Shown one piece after another: positions 1 to 6,435 of a stretch of DNA of 8,036 nucleotides. The translations under genes and the position numbers were made by a program. The stretch comes from Terriglobia bacterium. Lineage in GTDB: Bacteria; Acidobacteriota; Terriglobia; UBA7540. The DNA is taken from the NCBI GenBank assembly GCA_030040455.1, contig JASHTR010000547.1, positions 1 through 8,036 on the forward strand, given 5' to 3'. The first letter of the stretch is position 1. Each line of letters opens with the position of its first letter. The notes below the pieces were generated by a model that made no database searches, was not told the origin of the DNA, and worked only from the letters and a program-made list of their open reading frames with translations.

Positions 1-2
1 AT

Positions 3-389
3 CGTAAATTGACTGTTGCTTTCATGCTCGCATTCTTCTTCATATTTCTCGCAACTTCGCTTCCAGCCGAGGAGCACGTGGTTTCCAACAGCAGTCTCCA
101 CCAGGCCCTCATAAACTCAGCCGCTACGCGGCAACGTAATATCGTCAAGACGGAAAAGTTCTTTTCCTCCCCGGCTGCCCAGCAAGCTTTGAAGAAAGGC
201 GGCCTTGTTCTGAAGCAAGTTCAGAAAGCCATCCCTGCTTTGAGCAACGAGGAGGTGGCCCGGCTCGCCAGACAAACAGATAAGGTTCAAAACGATTTCG
301 CAGCCGGGTCGCTTTCTAATGAACACCTCACCTACATCGTCATTGCGCTCGCGACCGCCATCATCGTGATTCTGATTTTGAAAGGGTAG
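3..389 (+). CDS. PA2779/DUF6627-like small membrane protein, 5' end cut by window edge
   Basis: This is a small protein with an N-terminal hydrophobic signal-type segment (AFMLAFFFIFLATSLPA), a soluble middle of about 75 residues and a C-terminal membrane helix (LTYIVIALATAIIVILIL) ending in KG. The middle carries the pattern I associate with the PA2779/DUF6627 family: a helix ending near a 'bad barrel' motif, then LSNEEVARLARQTDKV and AAG just before the membrane helix. Possible starts inside the window are TTG at 9 and ATG at 24, but neither has a Shine-Dalgarno. The frame stays open to base 3 through Arg-Lys codons that would give the signal peptide its positive end, so I infer that the true start lies left of the window. 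PA2779-type genes are typically next to a TPR-containing partner, and a TPR protein follows here. The function of the family is unknown. The family call is from pattern memory and is moderately secure; the reading frame itself is well supported. Confidence 0.75.
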   Translation, partial: RKLTVAFMLAFFFIFLATSLPAEEHVVSNSSLHQALINSAATRQRNIVKTEKFFSSPAAQQALKKGGLVLKQVQKAIPALSNEEVARLARQTDKVQNDFAAGSLSNEHLTYIVIALATAIIVILILKG

Positions 390-416
390 GCCGCGCGCCG
401 GCGTCGTCTTGTCTCA

Positions 417-497
417 TTGTAGCGCCGGTGTCAGCACCGGCGGCTTTCGGCGCTGAGAGCCTGCCCTGAGCGGAGCGAAGGGACAGCGCCGCTACAA
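417..497. repeat. Composite palindromic intergenic repeat (TGTAGCGCCGG family), copy A
   Basis: The outer arms are perfect 8-bp inverted repeats, TTGTAGCG at 417-424 and CGCTACAA at 490-497. Inside lies a hairpin with stem CGCCGGTG (423-430) and CACCGGCG (435-442) and a 4-nt loop. A second, different palindromic unit follows at 461-486, with CTGCCCT and AGGGACAG arms around a GAGCGGAGCGA centre. The first twelve bases from 418 (TGTAGCGCCGGT) are identical to those of the second copy at 5939-5950. The element fills most of the spacer between the PA2779-like gene and the TPR/Omp85-like gene. There is no T-run after either hairpin, so I do not call it an intrinsic terminator. Its behaviour resembles REP-type intergenic palindromes, but the family is not one I can name. 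Confidence 0.75.
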
Positions 498-508
498 AAG
501 TAGCGCCC

Positions 509-2200
509 GTGAGACTCATTTTGTGCGCTTTTGCCCTAATTTTTCTTTTGATGTCGTCCGGAGCGCAACGTGCCACCATGGTTACGATACTCCCTAAAAT
601 TCGGGTGCTTTACCGTGAAGGTCAATGGGAGGCTGTAGTGCGCCTTACAACCCCTCGCCCTGATGACCCAGCGGAGATTGATTATTATCGTGGGATGGCG
701 CTGGCCCGGCTGAAGCGCTGGGATGAGGCGAAACAGGCGCTCGAGCGCGGCCGCCGCAGGGCACCACGTGACCCGCGCTTTCCTACCGAGCTCGCCGGCA
801 TCGCCTTCACCGAGAAGAGATATGCGGAAGCAAAGAAGGACCTCCGCAGCGCGCTTCAGCTTGATCCCCATAATACTTATGCTTTGGGCTTCCTGGCAAC
901 AATCTACGACCTGGAAGACAACCTCGGCGCTGCCCTCAAATACTGGAACCGCGCCGGGATGCCGGAAATTCAAAAGATCGACATCAACCCCGCGCCGCAG
1001 ATCGATCCGGCTCTGCTCGACCACGCCTTCGCCTTCAGTCCGGACGCCGTCCTGGCCTTCCCGGACTTTCTCACCACTGAAACGCGACTCAAATCGCTCG
1101 GCGTCTTCGCGCAGCCACGCCTCGAGCTTCAGCCGCTTGAAAACGGCAATTTCGACGCGCAATTCGTGCCCAACGAGAGAAATGGCTGGGGAGATTCGAC
1201 GCTTGAAGGGCTCCTTTCTCTGCTCCGCGGCGTGCCCTACGACACCATTTATCCGTCGTTCTTCAACCTTCGAAAGTCCGCCATGAACTTCACCTCTCTC
1301 CTCCGCTGGGATCCGAACAAAGAACGTCTCTTTGCTTCTTTCAGCAGCCCGCTTCAAGGAAGCGCCCAATGGCGATACGACGTGTATTTGGACGGCAGAC
1401 GTGAAAACTGGGACCTCACAAAAACCTTCTTTGGCTCCGCTGCCCCAGTCAAGGATATGCATCTTGAAAAAATTGAGGGTGGGGCGGCGGTTCACTCCAT
1501 CGTCAGTGGACGCCTCGAATGGAGCACAGGAATAGACTTCTCCGGCCGCAGCTTTGGCAACTTGGGTCTCGTGAACTCCCGCTCGGCGCCTCTTTTCAGA
1601 AACGGCTTCGTGCTGGAGTCCCGCTCGGAGCTCGACGCTCAAGTCGTGAACCTTCCGGAAAGGCGTTTCACGATTGATTCAGGCGTCTCCACACAGGTTG
1701 GGAAGCAGTTTATCCACGCCTCCAGCCCCTTCCTCCAGGCCGAAGCTAAGCTCCTTGCCCGGTGGCTTCCGCAGGCTCAGGGCGACGATTACATGATGAC
1801 CCTCCAAGCCAGAGCGGGCAACACCTGGGGCACGGCTCCATTTGACGACCTGTTCATTCTGGGGATCGAACGCGACAACGACCTCTGGCTCCGGGCACAC
1901 GTTGGAACATCCGACGGCAGGAAAGGCAGCGCGCCGCTCGGCCGAAATTACGCGCTCTTCAATTGGGATGACTTCAAACGTATCTATGGCAACGGCTTCG
2001 TTAATTTTAAGCTGGGACCGTTCCTGGACTCGGGCGCCATCAGCGATCCCTCCGGTGCCTTTGGGTCCAGGGGATGGCTGCTCGACTCGGGCGTCGAGCT
2101 TAAGGTGGAGTTATTGGGGGCGGCGAAGGTCGAGTTCTTTTTTGGCAAGGACTTGCGCACCGGCGGCAATGCCTTCTACGCCGCGACGTCCTCGTATTGA
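509..2200 (+). CDS. TPR / POTRA-like / Omp85-like outer-membrane beta-barrel protein
   Basis: This 563-aa protein has four regions. Residues 1-20 are a signal peptide (LILCAFALIFLLMSSGAQ). About 28-155 contains three to four TPR-type helical hairpins, clearest at 57-90 (ALARLKRWDEAKQAL) and 91-122 (KRYAEAKKDLRSALQLDP). About 185-225 looks like a POTRA module (ETRLKSLGVFAQPRLELQPL then FDAQFVPNE). About 257-563 is rich in alternating polar/aromatic strands. The last 120 residues carry Omp85-like signatures: FDDLFILG, LRAH at 461-464 where canonical members have a V/L-R-G-Y/F motif, a GPFLDSG strand, and RGWLLDSGVELKV followed by an aromatic-ended terminus. The likely role is an outer-membrane protein with a periplasmic TPR/POTRA arm for partner binding; substrate unknown. 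The GTG at 509 is chosen because it gives the complete signal peptide. No good Shine-Dalgarno precedes it, since the start abuts the repeat; ATG 551 would destroy the signal peptide. The Omp85 assignment is by motif reading, not by search. Confidence 0.85.
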   Translation: MRLILCAFALIFLLMSSGAQRATMVTILPKIRVLYREGQWEAVVRLTTPRPDDPAEIDYYRGMALARLKRWDEAKQALERGRRRAPRDPRFPTELAGIAFTEKRYAEAKKDLRSALQLDPHNTYALGFLATIYDLEDNLGAALKYWNRAGMPEIQKIDINPAPQIDPALLDHAFAFSPDAVLAFPDFLTTETRLKSLGVFAQPRLELQPLENGNFDAQFVPNERNGWGDSTLEGLLSLLRGVPYDTIYPSFFNLRKSAMNFTSLLRWDPNKERLFASFSSPLQGSAQWRYDVYLDGRRENWDLTKTFFGSAAPVKDMHLEKIEGGAAVHSIVSGRLEWSTGIDFSGRSFGNLGLVNSRSAPLFRNGFVLESRSELDAQVVNLPERRFTIDSGVSTQVGKQFIHASSPFLQAEAKLLARWLPQAQGDDYMMTLQARAGNTWGTAPFDDLFILGIERDNDLWLRAHVGTSDGRKGSAPLGRNYALFNWDDFKRIYGNGFVNFKLGPFLDSGAISDPSGAFGSRGWLLDSGVELKVELLGAAKVEFFFGKDLRTGGNAFYAATSSY

Positions 2201-2300
2201 TTTTCTTGGGGTTCCTTTCGGTAGCATCGGGTGATGCGGAGCCACTCCCTGGGCCTGAAACAGCGGCGCTGCCGAACCGCCAACCGGCGTGAGAAATGCG

Positions 2301-3791
2301 ATGGCTGATCCCCTGATCTGCAAGAACTACATCGACGGTCATTGGGTTGATTCGGCGAGCGGTCGCACGTTCGAAGACGCGAACCCTGCCGATCGCCATG
2401 AGATTGTAGGTGTTTTTCAGGATTCCAATACGGAGGATGTTGAGCGGGCTGTCCGGGCTGCTCTGAGCGCCTCCGATTCCTGGCGTCTCACGCCCGCCCC
2501 CCGGCGCGGCGAGATTCTCTATCGCGCGGGCCAGCTTCTGGCGGCGCGCAAGGAGGACTTGGCCCGTGAAATGACGCGCGAAATGGGAAAAGTGCTCGCA
2601 GAAGCGCAGGGCGACGTGCAGGAAGCCGTTGACATGACGTTCTACATGGCGGGCGAGGGCCGGCGGCAGTTCGGCCAGACAACTCCTTCTGAGCTTCCCG
2701 ATAAGTTTTGCATGACCCAGCGCGCTCCCCTGGGAGTTTGCGCGCTCATCACGCCGTGGAACTTCCCCATGGCCATCCCCGCCTGGAAGGCCATGCCGGC
2801 GCTGATCTGCGGCAACACCGTGGTCATGAAGCCTTCGCCTGAGGCCCCGCGTTCAGCCTACAACCTGGTGAGGGTTCTGGAAGAAGCCGGCATTCCAGCC
2901 GGCGTCGTGAACTTCGTCACTGGCAGAGGGCCGGGAACAGGCGTCGCGCTGGTAAACCACGGAGACGTGCATGCTGTTTCTTTTACCGGCTCAACGGCTA
3001 CGGGGAGAGAAGTGGCAAAAAGCTGCGCTGGAGCCTTCAAACGTCTCACCCTTGAGATGGGCGGGAAAAACGCTATTCTGGTGATGGAAGATGCTGATCT
3101 CAATCTTGCCGTCGAGGGTGCCGTCTGGGGTGGCTTTGGCACCGCTGGCCAGCGCTGCACGGCGGCCAGCCGCCTTGTGGTGCATAAGGAAGTCTACGGC
3201 GCTTTCGCCGCGAAATTTGTGGAACGAACCCGCGCGCTGAAGGTGGGCAGCGGCCTCGATCCCGGTGTTGAGGTTGGGCCGCTCATCAATGAACGCCAGT
3301 TGCGCAAAGTTGAGCAATACGTGGCAGTCGGCAAAGATGAGGGCGCCCGACTTTTGTGTGGCGGCTGTCCTCTTTCCTGCGGCGACTACGATCGTGGCTG
3401 GTTTTTTGCCCCAACGATTTTTGGTGATGTGCATCCCGAGATGCGCATTGCGCAGGAAGAGATTTTCGGACCGGTTGTGGCGCTGATCCCCTGCCAGAGC
3501 CTTGATGAAGCCATCGCAATTGGGAACAGCGTATCCTACGGCCTCTCCTCCGCCATCTATACGCGGGACGTCAACAAGGCTTTTCGGGCTATACGCGATA
3601 TCGAAAGCGGCATTTTTTACGTCAATGCATCCACCATCGGCGCGGAAACTCATCTTCCTTTCGGCGGCGTCAAACAAACCGGCAACGGACACCGGGAAGC
3701 TGCCCTCGCCGCGCTCGACTTTTATTCCGAATGGAAATCAATTTATATCGACTTTAGCGGTAAGTTGCAAAAAGCACAGATGGATACGTAG
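2301..3791 (+). CDS. NAD(P)-dependent aldehyde dehydrogenase
   Basis: This is a full-length ALDH-superfamily enzyme of 496 aa (500 aa if GTG 2289 is used) that oxidises an aldehyde or semialdehyde to the acid in the cytoplasm. The hallmarks are all present, numbered from ATG 2301. They are TPWNFP with the oxyanion Asn154, Lys177 in [10 protein letters not shown] for cofactor binding, FTGSTATG at 228-235, the general-base Glu252 in LEMGGKN, the nucleophile Cys286 in [12 protein letters not shown], and Glu387 in EEIFGP. The C-terminus ([17 protein letters not shown], then [10 protein letters not shown]) resembles the ketoglutarate-semialdehyde and aminoadipate-semialdehyde dehydrogenase branch, but the substrate cannot be fixed from this. 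ATG 2301 is preferred over GTG 2289 because a weak GTGAGA lies at suitable spacing and homologues start close to NYIDG. A short Cys cluster (353, 356, 360) sits in a surface loop. The DUF481 gene follows after 27 nt, so the two are probably co-transcribed. Confidence 0.96.
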   Translation: MADPLICKNYIDGHWVDSASGRTFEDANPADRHEIVGVFQDSNTEDVERAVRAALSASDSWRLTPAPRRGEILYRAGQLLAARKEDLAREMTREMGKVLAEAQGDVQEAVDMTFYMAGEGRRQFGQTTPSELPDKFCMTQRAPLGVCALITPWNFPMAIPAWKAMPALICGNTVVMKPSPEAPRSAYNLVRVLEEAGIPAGVVNFVTGRGPGTGVALVNHGDVHAVSFTGSTATGREVAKSCAGAFKRLTLEMGGKNAILVMEDADLNLAVEGAVWGGFGTAGQRCTAASRLVVHKEVYGAFAAKFVERTRALKVGSGLDPGVEVGPLINERQLRKVEQYVAVGKDEGARLLCGGCPLSCGDYDRGWFFAPTIFGDVHPEMRIAQEEIFGPVVALIPCQSLDEAIAIGNSVSYGLSSAIYTRDVNKAFRAIRDIESGIFYVNASTIGAETHLPFGGVKQTGNGHREAALAALDFYSEWKSIYIDFSGKLQKAQMDT

Positions 3792-3818
3792 CGGACTCAA
3801 CATTCATGGAGGAAACGT

Positions 3819-4883
3819 ATGAGGCAGATAGTTTGGCTGATGATGTGTCTTGCTCTTTTGACGGTCTCCGCAATGGCTGCTGATATCGTAGTGCTGAAGA
3901 GCGGCGAGCAGCTTGTCGGAACCTGGGAAACGGTAAAGGGCGGCAATCTGACGTTCAAATCGGACACGCTGGGCGAGGTGACGATCCCTATTTCAAAAGT
4001 GAAATCCTTTACGACGTCCACGCCCGCAGTCATTGTGAAGACCGGCGGCGCCACCGTTCAAGGCCAGCTTCAACTGCTGCCTTCCGGTAATTGGCAGGTT
4101 ACAAACGCAGGTCAAACCCAGGTTGTGCCCGCCGCGAGCGTCGTGGCGGTCATGCCGCAGGCGACCTTCAACTCACTCGTCGCGCACCACGCCGAAGCGT
4201 GGCAGGATTGGAAAGGGACGGCTAATTTCGGCTACGCCTTGCAGAGCGGCGACCAGGAGACCGCAACCATTAGCGCCACCGTGGCTGCAACGCGCGAGCG
4301 GCCTGAGGCCCCCATCTTCATACACCACTGGCGCACCAACTACTCGCTGCTCATGCTCTTTTCCAACGCTCAGCAGGACGGCGTAGAAATTCGATCGAAC
4401 ACCATCAGCACGAACCTGCGCCAGGATTACCTGTTTACCCCTTCTGATTTCGTGTTTGCTTTCGGGCAGCTCGACCACATCCAGGCCCAGGGGCTTTACT
4501 TGCGCCAGACTTACGGCGGCGGGTTCGGCCACGACGTGATTCACACTTCACGCACACTTTTCAGCGTCCTCGGCGGCATCACGTTTGTCAATTCAAAGTT
4601 CTACACTGGCGGCCCGGCCATGCGAAGCGGCGAGGCGCTGGTTGGAGAGAAACTTACCGTGGCCCTGACGAAACGAATCTCATTCAACCATTACCTCAAC
4701 TTTTATCCCAATCTCACCAACACCGGCCAGTATCGTTTCGATACGACTTCGAACCTGGGCTTCAAGCTGAGTTCACGGCTTACGGCCAACATCGGTCTCA
4801 TTGACCTTTACTTAAGTAACCCAACGCCCGGAAATCACGAGAATAACGTTGCGTTCACGGCGGGCCTGGGAGTGGTATTCTGA
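3819..4883 (+). CDS. DUF481 (YdiY-like) outer-membrane protein
   Basis: The protein is 354 aa with a clean signal peptide (IVWLMMCLALLTVSAMA, cleavage near AMA-A-D at 20-22). Residues 22-70 form a small beta domain of the kind that precedes DUF481 barrels (VVLKSGEQLVGTWETV, then GEVTIPISKVKSF), and a second, similar beta segment follows at about 71-112. From about 131 to the end is the DUF481 barrel: amphipathic strands such as WKGTANFGYALQSGDQET, FVFAFGQLDH, LYLRQTYGGGFGHDVI and a terminal strand ending in GLGVVF with the C-terminal Phe usual for outer-membrane proteins. The start is fixed by GGAGG at 3808-3812, six bases upstream of ATG. The family's role is not established; uptake or salt-stress roles have been suggested. 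It lies between the aldehyde dehydrogenase and the ring-cleaving dioxygenase, which would fit a porin-like entry route for their substrate, but this is only inference from position. Confidence 0.95.
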   Translation: MRQIVWLMMCLALLTVSAMAADIVVLKSGEQLVGTWETVKGGNLTFKSDTLGEVTIPISKVKSFTTSTPAVIVKTGGATVQGQLQLLPSGNWQVTNAGQTQVVPAASVVAVMPQATFNSLVAHHAEAWQDWKGTANFGYALQSGDQETATISATVAATRERPEAPIFIHHWRTNYSLLMLFSNAQQDGVEIRSNTISTNLRQDYLFTPSDFVFAFGQLDHIQAQGLYLRQTYGGGFGHDVIHTSRTLFSVLGGITFVNSKFYTGGPAMRSGEALVGEKLTVALTKRISFNHYLNFYPNLTNTGQYRFDTTSNLGFKLSSRLTANIGLIDLYLSNPTPGNHENNVAFTAGLGVVF

Positions 4884-4926
4884 TTGCCAGCAGCAATGAG
4901 GACGGGGCACAAGAGGGCCGTGAAAA

Positions 4927-5886
4927 ATGGAGATTTCAGGCATCCATCACGTTACGGCGATCGCCAGCGACCCCCAGGCAAATGTTGATTTTTACACCGG
5001 CGTGCTGGGGTTGCGACTGGTGAAGCTGACGGTCAATTTCGACGATCCGGGGACGTATCATCTATACTACGCTGACCGGGTTGGGCATCCCGGAACCATC
5101 CTGACGTTCTTTCTCTGGCCAGGAGCTCCGAGAGGGCGGCGCGGCTCTGGCCAGGTGACGCTAACTTCCTTCGCGATCCCCTCCTGGGCGGTCGAGTATT
5201 GGACGGAGCGTCTCGCCGAGCATGAAGTTTTATTCCAAGGTCCGTCGGAGCGATTCGGAGAGCAGGTGATTTCCTTCGCAGATCCTGACGGGCTGCGCAT
5301 TGAGTTGATTTCAAGCACGTGCGTCAGCGCGGGGAAGGCTTACAAGAGGGGGCCGGTCCCGGCGGATTACACGATTCACGGCTTCCATAGCGCCACGTTA
5401 TGCGAGGAAGGTTATCAGAGGACAGCCGCGCTGCTCACTGAAACTCTCGGGTTTAAGCTCGTGCAGCATGAGGGAAACCGGTTCCGGTATGCCGTCGGGG
5501 CCTGTGAGCCTGGAGCCATGGTGGATGTGCTCTGTGCGCCGGAGGAATCGCGGGGCCGCATCGCTGCGGGGACTGTACATCATATTGCGTGGCGGGCCGC
5601 CGACGATCAGCAGCAACGCGAGTGGCTCAAGGAGATCGCGCGCTTGAACTATAACGTCACTCCGGTGATTGATCGAATCTACTTCCATTCCATCTATTTC
5701 CGGGAACCCGGCGACGTCCTCTTCGAAATCGCTACGGACGCGCCTGGCTTTTCCGTGGATGAGGACACGGAGGAGTTGGGATCAAAGCTGCAGCTTCCAC
5801 CCTGGTTGGAGCCGGGACGCGCAGAGATTGAGTCCGCGCTTCCGCCGCTTCGGTTGCCCTCTGTGGCCCGTTCAGTCTCGCCATGA
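4927..5886 (+). CDS. Ring-cleaving dioxygenase, VOC superfamily (PcpA/MhqO-like)
   Basis: This 319-aa protein has two vicinal-oxygen-chelate domains (about 1-135 and 148-275) and a tail rich in acidic and Pro residues (EELGSKLQLPPWLEPGRAEI) typical of the hydroquinone-type ring-cleaving dioxygenases MhqO/MhqA. By comparison with PcpA, whose iron ligands are two His and one Glu, the corresponding residues are His8 in GIHHVT, His219 in TVHHIAW and Glu267 in VLFEIATD. The PcpA second-sphere Arg and Tyr also have counterparts, Arg250 (VIDR) and Tyr257 (HSIYF). An Fe(II)-dependent ring cleavage of a (substituted) hydroquinone or catechol in the cytoplasm is therefore likely; the exact substrate is open. 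ATG 4927 is preceded by GAGGG at 4913-4917. The gene follows the DUF481 gene by 43 nt, so it may belong to the same operon. A simple glyoxalase or bleomycin-resistance role is less likely given the length and the second domain. Confidence 0.94.
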   Translation: MEISGIHHVTAIASDPQANVDFYTGVLGLRLVKLTVNFDDPGTYHLYYADRVGHPGTILTFFLWPGAPRGRRGSGQVTLTSFAIPSWAVEYWTERLAEHEVLFQGPSERFGEQVISFADPDGLRIELISSTCVSAGKAYKRGPVPADYTIHGFHSATLCEEGYQRTAALLTETLGFKLVQHEGNRFRYAVGACEPGAMVDVLCAPEESRGRIAAGTVHHIAWRAADDQQQREWLKEIARLNYNVTPVIDRIYFHSIYFREPGDVLFEIATDAPGFSVDEDTEELGSKLQLPPWLEPGRAEIESALPPLRLPSVARSVSP

Positions 5887-5915
5887 CGGACTGAAACTTT
5901 ACTATGCTGAGCGAC

Positions 5916-6023
5916 ATAAGTCCGCGACGCTCGATCGCTGTAGCGCCGGTCCCGCTCAGGGGGACCGGCGAATTTCGCCGCTCATAGAGCGGCGCTACAA
6001 CAAAATAGCCGTCGCGGACTTAT
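5916..6023. repeat. Nested inverted repeat with internal three-way-junction palindrome (copy B)
   Basis: The outer arms are perfect 14-bp inverted repeats, ATAAGTCCGCGACG at 5916-5929 and CGTCGCGGACTTAT at 6010-6023. Between them lies a palindrome of the TGTAGCGCCGG family with perfect 10-bp ends (TGTAGCGCCG at 5939-5948, CGGCGCTACA at 5990-5999). That palindrome can also fold as a short outer stem (TGTAG/CTACA) carrying two hairpins. Hairpin one pairs CGCCGGTCCC (5944-5953) with GGGACCGGCG (5961-5970). Hairpin two pairs CGCCGCTC (5976-5983) with GAGCGGCG (5987-5994) around a 3-nt ATA loop. No T-run follows either hairpin. The element sits in the spacer between the dioxygenase gene and the zinc-finger gene. 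Whether it acts as DNA (mobile palindrome) or as RNA (processing or stability) cannot be told from sequence. Confidence 0.8.
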
Positions 6024-6112
6024 ATCGTTGTGTATAAAATGAGGGCGGCCACAAGCCAAGGCCAGGATGACGTGGAAGCTGCCAGGCAACGGCTTTCACT
6101 CCAAGACCGCAC

Positions 6113-6117
6113 GGAGG
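6113..6117 (+). promoter_or_regulatory. Shine-Dalgarno that fixes the zinc-finger gene start
   Basis: GGAGG lies nine bases upstream of ATG 6127. It supports that start over the longer in-frame ATG at 6067, which has no comparable site and would add a 20-residue N-terminus unrelated to the domain. Confidence 0.75.
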
Positions 6118-6126
6118 ATTTCCAGC

Positions 6127-6390
6127 ATGAAAACCTGCTCCCATCTCGATCAAATCCGGCAGGTCACGCCGCGTGCCCGCGGCTGCGAGGAGTGCTTGAA
6201 AATGGGAGATAGTTGGGTCCACCTGCGGCTGTGCCTGGAGTGTGGGCATGTTGGGTGTTGCGACTCCTCGAAAAATAAGCACGCAACCCAGCACTTCCAT
6301 CACACCGCGCATCCCATCATGAAGTCGATGGAGCCAGGTGAGGATTGGGGCTGGTGCTATGTGGATCAGGTCGAGCTGGACTTCTCCTGA
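6127..6390 (+). CDS. UBP-type zinc-finger protein
   Basis: This 87-aa protein consists almost wholly of one UBP-type (ZnF-UBP) zinc-finger domain. The zinc-ligand pattern is easy to follow: C4-x-H6, C20-x2-C23, C36-x2-C39, C44 (or C45), H52-x3-H56 and H62, with further His at 41, 58 and 59. This is enough to hold more than one zinc. The C-terminal W76-C77-Y78 resembles the aromatic pair that contacts the ubiquitin tail in eukaryotic members; that comparison is from memory. In eukaryotes the domain binds the free C-terminal Gly-Gly of ubiquitin. Bacteria that carry stand-alone copies generally lack ubiquitin, so the ligand here is unknown, perhaps another peptide C-terminus. There is no signal peptide, so it should be cytoplasmic. 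The gene precedes the DUF5996 gene by 45 nt on the same strand, probably in one transcript. Confidence 0.93.
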   Translation: MKTCSHLDQIRQVTPRARGCEECLKMGDSWVHLRLCLECGHVGCCDSSKNKHATQHFHHTAHPIMKSMEPGEDWGWCYVDQVELDFS

Positions 6391-6435
6391 ACGCATTGGT
6401 CTCACAAGCCCGAGCCTATAGCCGGAGGTGAGCGT

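Noticed and set aside
417..497. CRISPR array or phage attachment site
   Set aside because: There is no regular spacing of direct repeats and no cas, integrase or tRNA gene nearby. The structure is palindromic.
536..1642. Long open frame of 368 codons on the minus strand
   Set aside because: It is wholly antisense to the TPR-barrel gene, whose signal peptide and domain motifs make sense. The minus-strand translation has no recognisable domain and is explained by GC-rich codon use.
2991..3692. 233-codon minus-strand frame
   Set aside because: It is antisense to the catalytic part of the aldehyde dehydrogenase and has no recognisable motifs.
5944..5994. Intrinsic terminator for the dioxygenase gene
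   Set aside because: The hairpins are strong but no U-run follows either one. The arrangement matches the repeat family rather than a terminator.
6020..6040. Sigma-70-type promoter with TATAAA at 6032-6037
   Set aside because: The -10-like box is good, but I find no acceptable -35 at the right distance. The left part overlaps the inverted-repeat arm, so the support is too weak.
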